Below are positions 54,440 to 63,438 of a DNA stretch of 64,000 nucleotides, piece by piece. The translations under genes and the position numbers were made by a program. Every line of letters starts with the position of its first letter. Position 1 is the stretch's first letter. This DNA comes from Flavobacterium pectinovorum (GTDB lineage: Bacteria; Bacteroidota; Bacteroidia; Flavobacteriales; Flavobacteriaceae), in NCBI RefSeq assembly GCF_006438875.1, contig NZ_RCZH01000010.1, positions 136,758-200,757 on the forward strand, read 5' to 3'. The notes under the pieces are model-generated. The model did no database searches, had not been told where the DNA came from, and was given only the letters and a program-made list of their open reading frames with translations.

Positions 54440-55186
54440 ATGAAAATACATTTATTAATAATCTGTCTTATTTCGACCGCTTGTTTTGCTCAAAAAACAA
54501 CAATATATACTATTGGCGACTCAACAATGGCAAACAAAAAAGATTCGGAACGCAATCCTGAGCATGGTTGGGCACAGGTACTTCAGCCTTTTTTTAAAGA
54601 AAATATCATTGTCGAGAATAAGGCTGTAAATGGGCGAAGCACAAAAAGTTTTATTAATGAAAAACGCTGGGATTCAATTTATAAAAAACTGAAAAAAGGA
54701 GATTATGTTTTTATTGAATTTGGACACAATGACGAAAAAGCAGAAGATTCGACGCGTTTTACAAATCCACATACAACATATCGTTACAATTTGATTCGGT
54801 TTGTAAAAGATACCAGAGCTAAAGGCGCAATACCAATATTATTAACGCCTATAGCCAGACGTAATTTTAATGAAAAAGGCACATTGATACCCACACATGG
54901 GGATTATCCTCTTGAAACCCGTTTAGTTGCTCAGGAATATAAAGTGCCATTTATAGATCTGGAATATTACACAGAACTCTTAGAGCAGTCTAATGGACCC
55001 GAAAAATCGAAACAATTGCATTTGCATTTTAAAGCAGGCGAAAATCCTTATTATGATAATGATAAAACAGACGATACTCATTTATCTCTGTTAGGCGCAA
55101 CTAAAATCGCCCAAATTGTAATTGATCAAATAAAATTATTAGAAGACACCTCTCTGGAAAAACTTAAAAAGGCAATTAAAAAGTAG
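54440..55186 (+). CDS. CE12 rhamnogalacturonan acetylesterase (SGNH hydrolase), 248 aa
   Basis: Removes acetyl groups from rhamnogalacturonan I. The signal peptide MKIHLLIICLISTACFAQ precedes the SGNH blocks: GDSTMA (nucleophile Ser, block I), NGRSTKSF (Gly, block II), FIEFGHNDEK (Asn, block III) and DDTHLS (Asp-His, block V). The spacing and NKKDSERNPEHGWAQVL are typical of CE12. Last gene of the pectin locus, followed by a terminator. Makes rhamnogalacturonan a likely substrate of the locus alongside homogalacturonan. Confidence 0.92.
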   Translation: MKIHLLIICLISTACFAQKTTIYTIGDSTMANKKDSERNPEHGWAQVLQPFFKENIIVENKAVNGRSTKSFINEKRWDSIYKKLKKGDYVFIEFGHNDEKAEDSTRFTNPHTTYRYNLIRFVKDTRAKGAIPILLTPIARRNFNEKGTLIPTHGDYPLETRLVAQEYKVPFIDLEYYTELLEQSNGPEKSKQLHLHFKAGENPYYDNDKTDDTHLSLLGATKIAQIVIDQIKLLEDTSLEKLKKAIKK

Positions 55187-55278
55187 AATGCGAAGATTTA
55201 TAGATTAAGGATTCCAGAATAAGATTGTAGCAATTATAATTCTACAGATATAAATTACTAAGCATTTAATAATTTTCA

Positions 55279-55307
55279 AAAAAAGAGAACCAAGTTCTCT
55301 TTTTTTG
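55279..55307. terminator. bidirectional terminator at the end of the pectin locus
   Basis: AAAGAGAAC (55282-55290) pairs with GTTCTCTTT (55294-55302) around a 3-base loop, with a T run on the plus strand and an A tract before it, so it can work on both strands. Sits between convergent CE12 and NtrC-type genes. Confidence 0.8.
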
Positions 55308-55349
55308 AAAGAGCAATTTTGTATCACTCGAGTATTAATTAAGGTATTA

Positions 55350-56675
55350 TTAAATTATTTTTTGATTTAATGTTTTACGGTCTATCTGCAGGATTTTTGC
55401 AGCTTTTGATTTATTATTTCCAACTGCTGTTAATACTTTTGTAATTTGCTCTTTCTCATACTCTTTCAAAGATTTAAAAATTTCGCTTTTTTGGTGAATA
55501 TGATATTTTAAATGGTCCGGTATACTTTGAATATCAATATTGTCATCACTCATCACAATCATACGTTGAATTATGTTTTCGAGTTCCCGGACATTCCCAG
55601 GCCAGGAGTAACGTAATAATATTTCGATAACCTTAGGATTAATTGCAACATCAGGTTTGTTATATTCCGTGGCATATTTTTTTATAAAACTGCTTACGAG
55701 TAGCGGAATATCGTCTTTTTTTTCTCTTAAGGGAGTAGTTTTTATATTAACAACATTAATTCTATAATATAAATCTTCTCTAAAAGTACCATTCAAAACC
55801 ATTTGATACAAATCGTTATTGGTCGCAGTAATTATTCTTGCATTTACCTTCTCAGGATTTGTTGCGCCCACTCGTGTAATCTCTTTTTCCTGTAACACCC
55901 GTAATAGCCTTGTTTGTACTGCCATCGAAGCATTGCCAATTTCATCAAGAAATAAAGTACCTCCGGAAGCAGCCTGAAACAATCCAATTTTAGATTCGGA
56001 TGCTCCTGTAAATGCACCTTTAGTATATCCAAAAAGCTCTGATTCGACTAAGCTTTCCGGGAAACCTCCGCAATTCACAGATATAAAAGGCATATTTTTA
56101 AGCGGACCATTAAAATGTATTGCTTTGGCAATAAGTTCTTTACCAGTTCCGCTTTCACCTTCTATTAAAACATTTACTTTATTATTGGTGACCCGTTTTA
56201 TGGTTTCAACTAAATTTTGATAATGATTTGAAAGTCCAACAATACCGGAAAAGTTGTTTTCTACTTCCGGAGAAGCTTTTGTACTGTTTTTTAAATTAAG
56301 ATCTGATTTAGTAAAGGAATATTTTATTGCTTTATAAAGTTCTTCGCTGGTAAATGGTTTTATTAAATAATCTAAAGCTCCTGATTTTAAGGCCGTAATG
56401 GCATTGTCAAAAGAAGGTAATCCGCTAACGACCAATTTGGGTATAGACGGAAAATGTTCATCAGTATACTTTAATAATTCTACCCCGTTTACTTCAGGCA
56501 TATTAAGATCAGTGATTAATAAATCTATAGCTGTATATTTTAGTACGTCTATTGCTTCGCTTACAGAAGACGCTTTATAGCTGCGGTAGTTAAATGATTT
56601 TAAGTGACGTTGAATTAGGTCCAGCATATCATAATTATCATCTACAATAAGAATGTTCTCTCTTTTTGAATTCAT
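55350..56675 (-). CDS. NtrC-type sigma-54-dependent response regulator, 441 aa
   Basis: Transcriptional activator. Receiver domain about 7-120 with VDDNYD and phospho-acceptor Asp56 (LITDLNMPEVNG). AAA+ domain from about 140: Walker A GESGTGKELIAKAIH, the sigma-54 contact loop GAFTGA and Walker B GGTLFLDEIGNAS. C-terminal Fis-type helix-turn-helix VGNNKSKAAKILQIDRKTLNQKI. It ends a few residues earlier than many relatives but keeps the recognition helix. Encoded 5 bases downstream of its kinase. Whether it controls the adjacent pectin genes is unknown; no sigma-54 -24/-12 site was found there. Confidence 0.92.
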   Translation of the reverse strand: MNSKRENILIVDDNYDMLDLIQRHLKSFNYRSYKASSVSEAIDVLKYTAIDLLITDLNMPEVNGVELLKYTDEHFPSIPKLVVSGLPSFDNAITALKSGALDYLIKPFTSEELYKAIKYSFTKSDLNLKNSTKASPEVENNFSGIVGLSNHYQNLVETIKRVTNNKVNVLIEGESGTGKELIAKAIHFNGPLKNMPFISVNCGGFPESLVESELFGYTKGAFTGASESKIGLFQAASGGTLFLDEIGNASMAVQTRLLRVLQEKEITRVGATNPEKVNARIITATNNDLYQMVLNGTFREDLYYRINVVNIKTTPLREKKDDIPLLVSSFIKKYATEYNKPDVAINPKVIEILLRYSWPGNVRELENIIQRMIVMSDDNIDIQSIPDHLKYHIHQKSEIFKSLKEYEKEQITKVLTAVGNNKSKAAKILQIDRKTLNQKII

Positions 56676-56680
56676 TTTTA

Positions 56681-57772
56681 TTAATTTATAGGTAACTTAA
56701 TTTTAAAAATTGTTCCATTGGGACGATTGTCCTTTACTATTATCTTTCCGTTGTGACTTCTGATTATTCCTCGTACTACACTAAGACCAAGCCCGGAACC
56801 GTCTGTTAATGGTTTTGTAGAAAAAAAAGGTTCGAAAATTTTTTCTTTATAATCATCTGGTATTCCGGAACCCTGATCTTCAATTTTTATAATTATATTT
56901 TTTGAATCATTTTCAACAATCGTTCGAATAGTGCTTTTATCAGGAGAGGCATATATTGCATTTATCAACAGATTAAACAAGATTTGAGTAATTTGCACAG
57001 CGTCAATTTTTGCGATGAGATTTTGGTTTGTAAAAATCAATTCGCTTTTTATCTCTTTTTTTTGAAAATTTTGTTTTAGAAATGATAAAACAAAAGTGAC
57101 AATAGGTTTGATTTCAACAGTTTCTAATTTTTGCGGAACTTCACAAGAAAAAAACATTAGTTTTTTTACAATTTCACGAGAATAAATTACTGAGTTTATT
57201 ACAATAGAAATATCAGAGTCAATTTCGGGATTAGTATTGTTGCTCTTTATTAGTTCTGCAAATCCCAATATATTCCCTAGCGGAGTATTTAGGTCGTGAG
57301 CGATACCCGCAGTCATTTCTCCAAGTATAGACAATCTGTCCATCCTTTCGGCACTCCTTTTAAGCTGTAGTTCTTTTGCTAAGTTTTGTGATCTTTCAAT
57401 ATAATTGGCAATCTCTATGGCAATAGCGTTCAAAAGTTGTTGTTCATCCCTAAGAAAATCGTTTTGTGTATGTTTACTTTTTAGATAATGGACCTTGATA
57501 AATCCGGCAGTACGCTTCCCAATCTTTATGACACTCATTTGATAAACCGTGTCTAAAGTAATTTTTGAAGTTGATAAATAGTGATTTTCAATAGCTATTT
57601 CTGCAATAGCATCTTTGTTAAATCTCCATGCTTTTTTTGTAGATAAAATAAGTTTTTTAAGTATCGTTTTTTCGATGTGATTTGATCTTGATAGAGTCTT
57701 TGAAATTTCATAAAGACATGCCAATTCCTTAACCCTTTCTTTGAGTTTTTCTTCTGTTGTGGTAATATTCAT
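56681..57772 (-). CDS. soluble GAF-type sensor histidine kinase, 363 aa
   Basis: Partner kinase of the NtrC-type regulator. There is no transmembrane segment, so it senses a cytosolic signal. The N-terminal 130 residues look like a GAF-type sensor preceded by a short coiled coil (KLKERVKELACLYEISKTLSRS). HisKA motif GEMTAGIAHDLNTPLGNILGFAEL (phospho-acceptor His159). ATPase N-box LINAIYASPD, G1 EDQGSGIPDDYKEKIFEPFFST and G2 DGSGLGLSVVRGI. The signal is unknown. Upstream is a 545-base AT-rich spacer. Confidence 0.9.
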   Translation of the reverse strand: MNITTTEEKLKERVKELACLYEISKTLSRSNHIEKTILKKLILSTKKAWRFNKDAIAEIAIENHYLSTSKITLDTVYQMSVIKIGKRTAGFIKVHYLKSKHTQNDFLRDEQQLLNAIAIEIANYIERSQNLAKELQLKRSAERMDRLSILGEMTAGIAHDLNTPLGNILGFAELIKSNNTNPEIDSDISIVINSVIYSREIVKKLMFFSCEVPQKLETVEIKPIVTFVLSFLKQNFQKKEIKSELIFTNQNLIAKIDAVQITQILFNLLINAIYASPDKSTIRTIVENDSKNIIIKIEDQGSGIPDDYKEKIFEPFFSTKPLTDGSGLGLSVVRGIIRSHNGKIIVKDNRPNGTIFKIKLPIN

Positions 57773-58201
57773 TTGTAGGAAATTATTTGTAATCTTTTTA
57801 AATTGTAATCAAATGTAATTAAATATTCTAAGTAACATTATTTTTGTTTATGTTTATTTAACTATTTGAAAACAAACTAAATAGACTATGTTTTTAAGTC
57901 TTAAAGTGATACTTTTTTAACTTATGAAGGTGTGTTTTTAATTGTTTTTTATGTAGACAAAAGTTTATTTTTATAGATAAAATAAATTTTCGTTTTAAAG
58001 CCCAAGTTTTATTTTTTTTTCAAAAAAGACGTAGAAATGTCTATTTAGGATTGTTTTTTTACCTGAATAAAATCTTGTTTTTTACAGTGTTTCTTACTTA
58101 GAAAAAAAGGAGTGGAAAAGCATTTTTTTTAACTGTTTGTGGTTTGATGTTTCAGCTTAAAAAAAGTCTTATTCTGGTATTTTAATATCCTGAATAGCTA
58201 A
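57773..58201. other. AT-rich intergenic region between divergent genes
   Basis: No ORF, tRNA or strong hairpin. It must contain the promoter of the leftward kinase operon, but I did not find a convincing match. Several poly-T/poly-A tracts only. Confidence 0.4.
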
Positions 58202-58229
58202 TTGAAAAATTGTCTTTAAGGTAATTTTG
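58202..58229 (+). promoter_or_regulatory. predicted promoter of the YcxB-like gene
   Basis: TTG (58202-58204), 17 bases, TAATTTTG (58222-58229): matches the flavobacterial consensus. Predicted start near 58236, leaving an untranslated leader of about 80 bases before the ATG at 58318. Confidence 0.45.
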
Positions 58230-58317
58230 TCTTATAGTTTCGAATTGAATCGGTTTAAAAATCCTTACAATCCTGAATTGATACCAAAAACAAATAATAC
58301 CTAAACTTAAATATAAT

Positions 58318-58857
58318 ATGAATACTTCTAATCTATCATTGATATTTGAATTGAATCTTTCTGAAATACGAAAATTAAATAAAATGTATTTTAAGAACTT
58401 CTATAAAGAAAGAATTGCGATCCTATCTTTTATGATGCTGCTTTTTATGATGTTTTTTGATTCTTTCAGCTTAACTGATGATAATGAGTTTATTAAATGG
58501 GCAATAAAAAATGTATTACTGGTTTTGGTTTTCTTCCTATTTCAATATTCGATAGTAAATACAATATGTAAAATCATTTTCCAGTTGACCAAAAAGCTAT
58601 TAAAATTTGATAGGTTCGTTAATAAATATAAATTCAATTTTACTGACTCCTCTATATATGTTCATTCTCCGCTGGGAGAAGTTGCTCACAAATGGAGTAA
58701 GATTGAAAAGGCAATTTTGACAAAGGATTTTTTCTTTTTGTATGTAAAAGATAGAAACGGATATATAATCTCAATTTCTAATAAATGCAATGATAGAAAT
58801 ATGAATGAGCTAATCACTTTTGTCGAAAAAAATGTAACGCCCGTGACAAAAGTCTGA
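58318..58857 (+). CDS. YcxB-like membrane protein, 179 aa
   Basis: Two hydrophobic helices (about 33-51 and 62-88) followed by a C-terminal cytosolic domain of about 80 aa with FTDSSIYVHSPLGEVAHKWSKIEKAILTKDFFFLYVKDRNGYIISIS. This pattern fits the YcxB-like C-terminal domain, a PH-like fold of unknown function. The N-terminal 30 residues are polar. Stand-alone gene with its own predicted promoter. Confidence 0.65.
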   Translation: MNTSNLSLIFELNLSEIRKLNKMYFKNFYKERIAILSFMMLLFMMFFDSFSLTDDNEFIKWAIKNVLLVLVFFLFQYSIVNTICKIIFQLTKKLLKFDRFVNKYKFNFTDSSIYVHSPLGEVAHKWSKIEKAILTKDFFFLYVKDRNGYIISISNKCNDRNMNELITFVEKNVTPVTKV

Positions 58858-58914
58858 TAGAACTTAATTAATTCAAGCTGTAGGTTGAAAAACTTAGTGA
58901 CCTACTTATTAACC

Positions 58915-59100
58915 CAATGCCATTAAATTAAGCTTTTCTTTAGACAATTAAGACTAAAAAAAATCGCGAAAAGGCGCAAATCCGCCAAGTTTACATACAT
59001 TTTCTTTGCGATTTTGCGCCTTTGCTCGAGATTATTCGGCAAAGTCCCGATCCCGAAACGTCGGGACGGGATAGATATTTCCTTAATTTAATGACATTGA
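58915..59100. repeat. long interspersed element copy B with nested palindrome
   Basis: Reverse-orientation copy of the element at 18040-18155, sharing in order (minus strand) TCAATGTCATTAAATTAAGG, TGCCGAATAA, TCTCGAGCAAAGG, CGCAAAGAAAATGTATG and a closing CGCGATTTTTT. Copy B carries about 32 extra bases, GTCCCGA...TCGGGAC (59044-59067), a palindrome absent from copy A. No gene in this 394-base gap. Confidence 0.85.
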
Positions 59101-59251
59101 CTTATAACGTTCTAATGCAAATTAAAACTAAAAATTAAAAGAAAAATGTCTTATTCTAATTGTTTTATGTCTTATTAGACCCTATAGTATTTTGATGATC
59201 GGCTTAAATTTGCACAGTTTTATTATTAAAATATTTTTAAAAGAATAAAAG

Positions 59252-59704
59252 ATGAAGAAGGAAAAAGTTTTGGTACGAGATAATCAGGGAACATTTTTAA
59301 AAATGTTTAAAAGAAAATTCAAAGACGAATTTGAATTTTATGAAAACTCATTTGAAGCTATCAATGAAAATGAAACTGTAGAATTTGATCGTTGTATTTA
59401 TGTAGTATATAACAAGTCAGAATTTCTTGATTTTTTAAAATTGGATAAAAAAGGTACAAACGTATTAGTTTGCCTATTCGATAAACAATTATATAGCAGC
59501 CTAGCTTTTTTAGAAGAACTTAAAAATTTAATTCTTTTAGATGGTTCTAAAAACAAGGCAGAAATCATACAGGATTTAAAATTGTATTTTAAAGAAAAAA
59601 AGGATTTCTCGATGCCAGGTACGCCAAAAGTAATTTCTCAAAATTTAAATTCTATAAAATCAAAATTTAACAATTTTGACAGGGCATTGTATTTCTTAAT
59701 GTAG
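59252..59704 (+). CDS. small receiver-like protein of unknown function, 150 aa
   Basis: Not firmly recognised. The N-terminus EKVLVRDNQGTFLKMFKRKFKDEFEFYE has the look of a response-regulator beta1/alpha1, and FDRCIYVVYNKSEFLDFL resembles a later strand/helix pair, but no phospho-acceptor Asp is in place. No signal peptide or membrane segment. A TAAATTTG element (59205-59212) without a good -33 partner precedes it; a strong terminator follows. It resembles, in general style only, the small protein at 22593. Confidence 0.55.
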   Translation: MKKEKVLVRDNQGTFLKMFKRKFKDEFEFYENSFEAINENETVEFDRCIYVVYNKSEFLDFLKLDKKGTNVLVCLFDKQLYSSLAFLEELKNLILLDGSKNKAEIIQDLKLYFKEKKDFSMPGTPKVISQNLNSIKSKFNNFDRALYFLM

Positions 59705-59753
59705 TTTGTGTGTTTTTTTATATTTTCTATTCTTAATAGAATAGAAACTGTTT

Positions 59754-59792
59754 GTGCAGGATATATGTTGTTCTATATCCTGCACTTTTTTT
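59754..59792 (+). terminator. strong rho-independent terminator
   Basis: GTGCAGGATATA (59754-59765) and TATATCCTGCAC (59774-59785) form a perfect 12-bp stem with an 8-base loop, followed by seven T. About 50 bases after the stop of the receiver-like gene. Confidence 0.9.
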
Positions 59793-60026
59793 GTTTAAAA
59801 ATGTCATTTTGGTCTCTTGTGAGTCAGTTTGTATTATTTTAAGGACTGTGCTGTAAAAAGATATTTGTTTAGTAAGTATATGATTAATAAAGTGTTATGT
59901 TTTTTAAAATACAAATTGTGATGAATCTTTGCTTAAGTAGCGAAAACAGTGATAAATTTAACATCAAATTTGCTGAATCTATCGCTGAAAATTTTATTTT
60001 TGCCACTTAATTTAATAAGTATAAGC

Positions 60027-60203
60027 ATGAAAGATCTATTAGTAAAAATCAACGCCGAAATCGACACATTCAAAGCAGAAGCTGAATCTTTAACTGAGAA
60101 AGGTGTTAAAGCTGCTGGAGCAAGAGCACGTAAATCAACTTTGGAAATTGAAAAACTTTTAAAAGAGTTTAGAAAAGTTTCTATCGAAAATCAGAAGAAA
60201 TAA
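60027..60203 (+). CDS. histone H1-like HC1 nucleoprotein, 58 aa
   Basis: Small basic DNA-binding protein of the HC1 type. I use the ATG at 60027 (MKDLLVKINAEIDTFKAEAE); the longer frame upstream is not homologous. The Lys/Arg/Ala-rich core GVKAAGARARKSTLEIEKLLKEFRKVSIENQKK is characteristic of the short Bacteroidota members. The codons for the last residues, IENQKK and the stop, are part of the left inverted repeat of the recombinase-trio element, and the inverted copy at the far end would encode the same tail. Thus the gene appears to be the insertion site of the element. Confidence 0.85.
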   Translation: MKDLLVKINAEIDTFKAEAESLTEKGVKAAGARARKSTLEIEKLLKEFRKVSIENQKK

Positions 60204-60292
60204 ATTATCACAAGTAGATAAACATTTTATTTCAAAACATCCTGACTATACAGGATAACTGTTGATAATCTTGTTTTGATAATCTTCATATA

Positions 60293-60329
60293 TTGATTAG
60301 TGGTTACAATGTTGTAGCCACTAAATCAA
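60293..60329. repeat. inverted repeat just upstream of the recombinase trio
   Basis: TTGATTAGTGGTTACAA (60293-60309) faces TTGTAGCCACTAAATCAA (60312-60329), complementary apart from one mismatch and one bulge, with a 2-base centre. It ends 6 bases before the ritA ATG. May be a recombinase binding site or an operator. Confidence 0.6.
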
Positions 60330-60335
60330 TTAGAT

Positions 60336-61403
60336 ATGAATTCAAAACCAATCGATGAGCTGATCCAATCATGCTTGCAGTCTTTAAATGAGACTAGTTA
60401 CAACAGAGAAGTTACCATGGCGCATAAAAGGCGTTTTACCTTGCTTAAAAGCTTCATGGTTATACACTCAAAAGACCTTTATTTAGGAGAACAAATCCTT
60501 TCATTCTTAAAAGTATTTAAGGAAAAGGAACGTATTGCAGATAAAACCTTCTTCAAACACAGCCGGAATTTAAGCTATTTTGCTGTTAGAATGTACCACG
60601 ATCAGATCGATCTGCATAATTTGAATGGTATCGCGATTAAAGAATTTACTTCGTCCCTAAAAAACTCTAAACTTTATGTGTGTGTTTCTTTGCGGCATTT
60701 TCTTAATTATCTGTATGAAAGAAAACTAACAGATATAGATCTGCGCATTCCACTTAATCAAATAAAACGGAAATCATCAATAGAAAAACTCCCTTCAGTA
60801 TATAGTTTGGAAGAAATTCGTCAAATGGATAATGCTATCAATAGATCAAAGACCATTGGCAAAAGAAATTATGCAATATTCCTTCTTGCTTCGCGTCTAG
60901 GATTACGGGCAAGTGATATCTGTTCCTTACAATTTGGCAATTTAGATTGGAATCGCAACACCATTCGTTTTGAACAGTACAAAACAGGGCAAGATATTGA
61001 GTTGCCATTACTTCCCGTGGTTGGCGAGGCGATTATTGATTACATATGTTATGGCCGTCCAAAATCACAAATCAAAACTATTTTTCTCAGTGGCATTGCT
61101 CCTTTCGGCCCAGTATCGGCTGCCAATATATTTGCCATAATCAATGAAATAATAAGTAAGTCCAAAGTGGAAACAAACAGCAGGCATCACGGATCGCATA
61201 GTTTACGGCATAGTTTAGCCTCTCAGTTATTGGAACAAGGTACGCCACTTGCAGTAATATCAGATTCTCTCGGACATAGTAGTAGTGAATCAACCATGTT
61301 CTATCTGGGGATAGACGTTAAAGGATTATTGGCTTGTTCACTTGAGGTTCCCTTGGTTCAGGAAAAATTTTATACTCAAAAAGAAGGAGGATTTTATGAA
61401 TAG
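60336..61403 (+). CDS. ritA: tyrosine recombinase RitA-like, 355 aa
   Basis: Site-specific DNA recombinase. N-terminal SAM-like DNA-binding region (about 10-140) and catalytic domain with the family residues: Arg in LLASRLGLRASDICSLQFGNL, HxxR in SHSLRHSLASQLLEQG, the LGH block SDSLGHSSSESTMFY and nucleophile Tyr323. All residues are present, so it should be active. First of three recombinases; its end overlaps ritB by 8 bases. Gene names follow the order in RIT elements and are assigned by position. Confidence 0.82.
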   Translation: MNSKPIDELIQSCLQSLNETSYNREVTMAHKRRFTLLKSFMVIHSKDLYLGEQILSFLKVFKEKERIADKTFFKHSRNLSYFAVRMYHDQIDLHNLNGIAIKEFTSSLKNSKLYVCVSLRHFLNYLYERKLTDIDLRIPLNQIKRKSSIEKLPSVYSLEEIRQMDNAINRSKTIGKRNYAIFLLASRLGLRASDICSLQFGNLDWNRNTIRFEQYKTGQDIELPLLPVVGEAIIDYICYGRPKSQIKTIFLSGIAPFGPVSAANIFAIINEIISKSKVETNSRHHGSHSLRHSLASQLLEQGTPLAVISDSLGHSSSESTMFYLGIDVKGLLACSLEVPLVQEKFYTQKEGGFYE

Positions 61404-62415
61404 TTCAGATAAATTTAGCAGCATCTTTGCTCCTTATATTAGGAGTTATATCAAGGAGAAAGAACTCCAAGATTTAAAAATAGAAAGATACAGAAGTTTC
61501 TTATTGGATTTTGATAGATTTTTGTCGAAAACTGCAAAAAATGATCTTCTAATTAATTCTGAAGATATAAAGAGATGGGCAGATACACGTATAAATGATA
61601 AAAAGACAACCCTTTATGCGAGGTTCTGTATCATATCGAACTTCTGTCGGTATATGGGTAGTCTTGGTCACGAATGTTATGTTCCTCTTCACCCCAGAAG
61701 ATCTTTTGAAAGTACAATCACTACAGTGTTTACTCACAGTCAAATACACAATATTTTCGATGCGTGTGATAATATGGTAACAAAAACCCGTTGCCCAAAG
61801 AGTATGCTATTTGTCATACCTGCATTAATCAGAACGTTGTACAGTACTGGAATAAGAATAGGTGAAGCCCTTACTATAATGAATAAGGATATTGATTTTA
61901 AACGGAACGTTCTTGTAATTAATGATACCAAGAACAACAGGTGCAGAATTGCACCAATTAATGAGTCTCTGGAAAAAGTTCTAAAACAATATATTAAATA
62001 TAGGGATAAGCTTCCTATATGTGACATTGATCATCCTGATTCTTATCTGTTTGTTTCAACCTTAGGAAAGTCTTGCAGCCATATTCCTGTATATAAATAT
62101 TTTGTCAGCATTCTTGAAAAATGTGAAATCTATGGCAGTTTTGGAACTAATAACCCTTCACTGCATTCGATCCGGCATACAACAGCGGTACATTCGCTTG
62201 TTAAGTTAACTGGTGCAGGAAAGGATTTATATTGCTCCCTGCCTTTACTTTCAGTTTTTTTGGGACACAAGAGTGTTATCGGTACAGAATCCTATGTTAG
62301 ACTGACTCAGGAAATGTATCCCGAAGTCCTTAAACTGGATATGCACACTACGGATCAAATTTTCGCAGACCTTAACTTAAAACTTCAAAAGAACTATGAA
62401 AAAGAGGATAACTGA
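61396..62415 (+). CDS. ritB: tyrosine recombinase RitB-like, 339 aa
   Basis: Second recombinase. I choose the ATG at 61396 (MNSSDKFSSIFAPYIRSYI), which overlaps the ritA stop by 8 bases and has a perfect-looking Shine-Dalgarno AAGAAGGAGG 6 bases upstream, rare for this phylum and consistent with coupled translation. Catalytic features: Arg in LYSTGIRIGEALTI, HxxR in LHSIRHTTAVHSL, FLGHKSVIGTESY and Tyr300. A stretch between HxxR and LGH (VKLTGAGKDLYCSLPLL) is longer than in the other two. Overlaps ritC by 20 bases. Confidence 0.82.
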   Translation: MNSSDKFSSIFAPYIRSYIKEKELQDLKIERYRSFLLDFDRFLSKTAKNDLLINSEDIKRWADTRINDKKTTLYARFCIISNFCRYMGSLGHECYVPLHPRRSFESTITTVFTHSQIHNIFDACDNMVTKTRCPKSMLFVIPALIRTLYSTGIRIGEALTIMNKDIDFKRNVLVINDTKNNRCRIAPINESLEKVLKQYIKYRDKLPICDIDHPDSYLFVSTLGKSCSHIPVYKYFVSILEKCEIYGSFGTNNPSLHSIRHTTAVHSLVKLTGAGKDLYCSLPLLSVFLGHKSVIGTESYVRLTQEMYPEVLKLDMHTTDQIFADLNLKLQKNYEKEDN

Positions 62416-63424
62416 TTTTGCTGAATATTTGGAGGCATTTTTCATTGAATATCTGGGAGCAGAAATAAATGTAAGCAAACATACTGTTCGCTCCTATAGA
62501 GATACTTTTGTCCATTTGATCGATTATATGGACAATGTGCAAGGAATATCAGTCAATAAGCTTATGATGAAGGATTTTGATCGTGACATTATATTAGCCT
62601 TTTTGAATTGGCTGGAAGAAAAAAGGAACAATAGTATTGCCACACGAAATCAACGCTATGCCGCAATACGTTCGTTTTGTCAATTCTTGGAAAGAAAAGA
62701 CCCGACAAGATTGGCAACCTGGCAATCAATGCGCTCCATCAGGATAAAAAAGAAAAAGAAACCTTCAGTGAATTATTTAACCGTTGAGGAAATCAGATGC
62801 ATCTTGGATCAGGTTTCACTAAAGAATAGACATGGACGTCGCAATCTAACAATCCTTACGTTACTTTACGAAACAGGAGCTAGGGTTCAGGAACTAATTG
62901 ATCTTACACCTGCCAGCATTAGACTTGAAAAACCGGCAATAGTCCGGTTACATGGTAAAGGGAACAAATCTCGAATTGTACCACTAAGAGATCAGATGGT
63001 TGAAATTCTCAGAACTTACATTGAAGAAAACCACTTGCTTATTCCTTCAAAGAAAGAACATCCCTTGTTCTTCAACAGTAGTGGGCATAAACTCACAGGA
63101 TCGGGTATCACATATATACTAAGAACCTATGTAGTGATGGCGCGTACAACAGAACCAGAACTGATACATGAGAAAATTAGTCCACACTGTCTTCGACACT
63201 CAAGAGCCATGCATCTACTTCAAGCGGGTGTGAACTTAGTCTATATCCGTGATTTATTGGGACATGTTTCCATCCAAACGACGGAAATATATGCAAAGGC
63301 AGATTCAAGATTTAAAAGGGAGGCTTTAGAAAAAGCTTCGGAAAACTTTTTTAATGTGGATATAAAAGAAGCTTCCTGGAATGATGACAAAGAACTGAAA
63401 TCGTTCTTAAAGGGACTAGCTTAG
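62396..63424 (+). CDS. ritC: tyrosine recombinase RitC-like, XerD-type, 342 aa
   Basis: Third recombinase, closest of the three to XerC/D. N-terminal core-binding domain (YLEAFFIEYLGAEINVSKHTVRSYRDTFVHLIDYM) and catalytic domain with Arg in LYETGARVQELIDL, Lys in VRLHGKGNKSRIVPL, HxxR in SPHCLRHSRAMHLLQAG, RDLLGHVSIQTTEIY and Tyr299. All catalytic residues intact. The ATG at 62396 lies inside ritB, 20 bases before its stop. Followed by the right-end hairpin and inverted repeat of the element. Confidence 0.85.
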   Translation: MKKRITDFAEYLEAFFIEYLGAEINVSKHTVRSYRDTFVHLIDYMDNVQGISVNKLMMKDFDRDIILAFLNWLEEKRNNSIATRNQRYAAIRSFCQFLERKDPTRLATWQSMRSIRIKKKKKPSVNYLTVEEIRCILDQVSLKNRHGRRNLTILTLLYETGARVQELIDLTPASIRLEKPAIVRLHGKGNKSRIVPLRDQMVEILRTYIEENHLLIPSKKEHPLFFNSSGHKLTGSGITYILRTYVVMARTTEPELIHEKISPHCLRHSRAMHLLQAGVNLVYIRDLLGHVSIQTTEIYAKADSRFKREALEKASENFFNVDIKEASWNDDKELKSFLKGLA

Positions 63425-63438
63425 TATATTATTATGAA

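Noticed and set aside
55350..57772. NtrC/kinase pair as regulator of the pectin locus
   Set aside because: Only adjacency supports it. It is convergent to the locus, and the four LacI-type palindromes explain regulation better.
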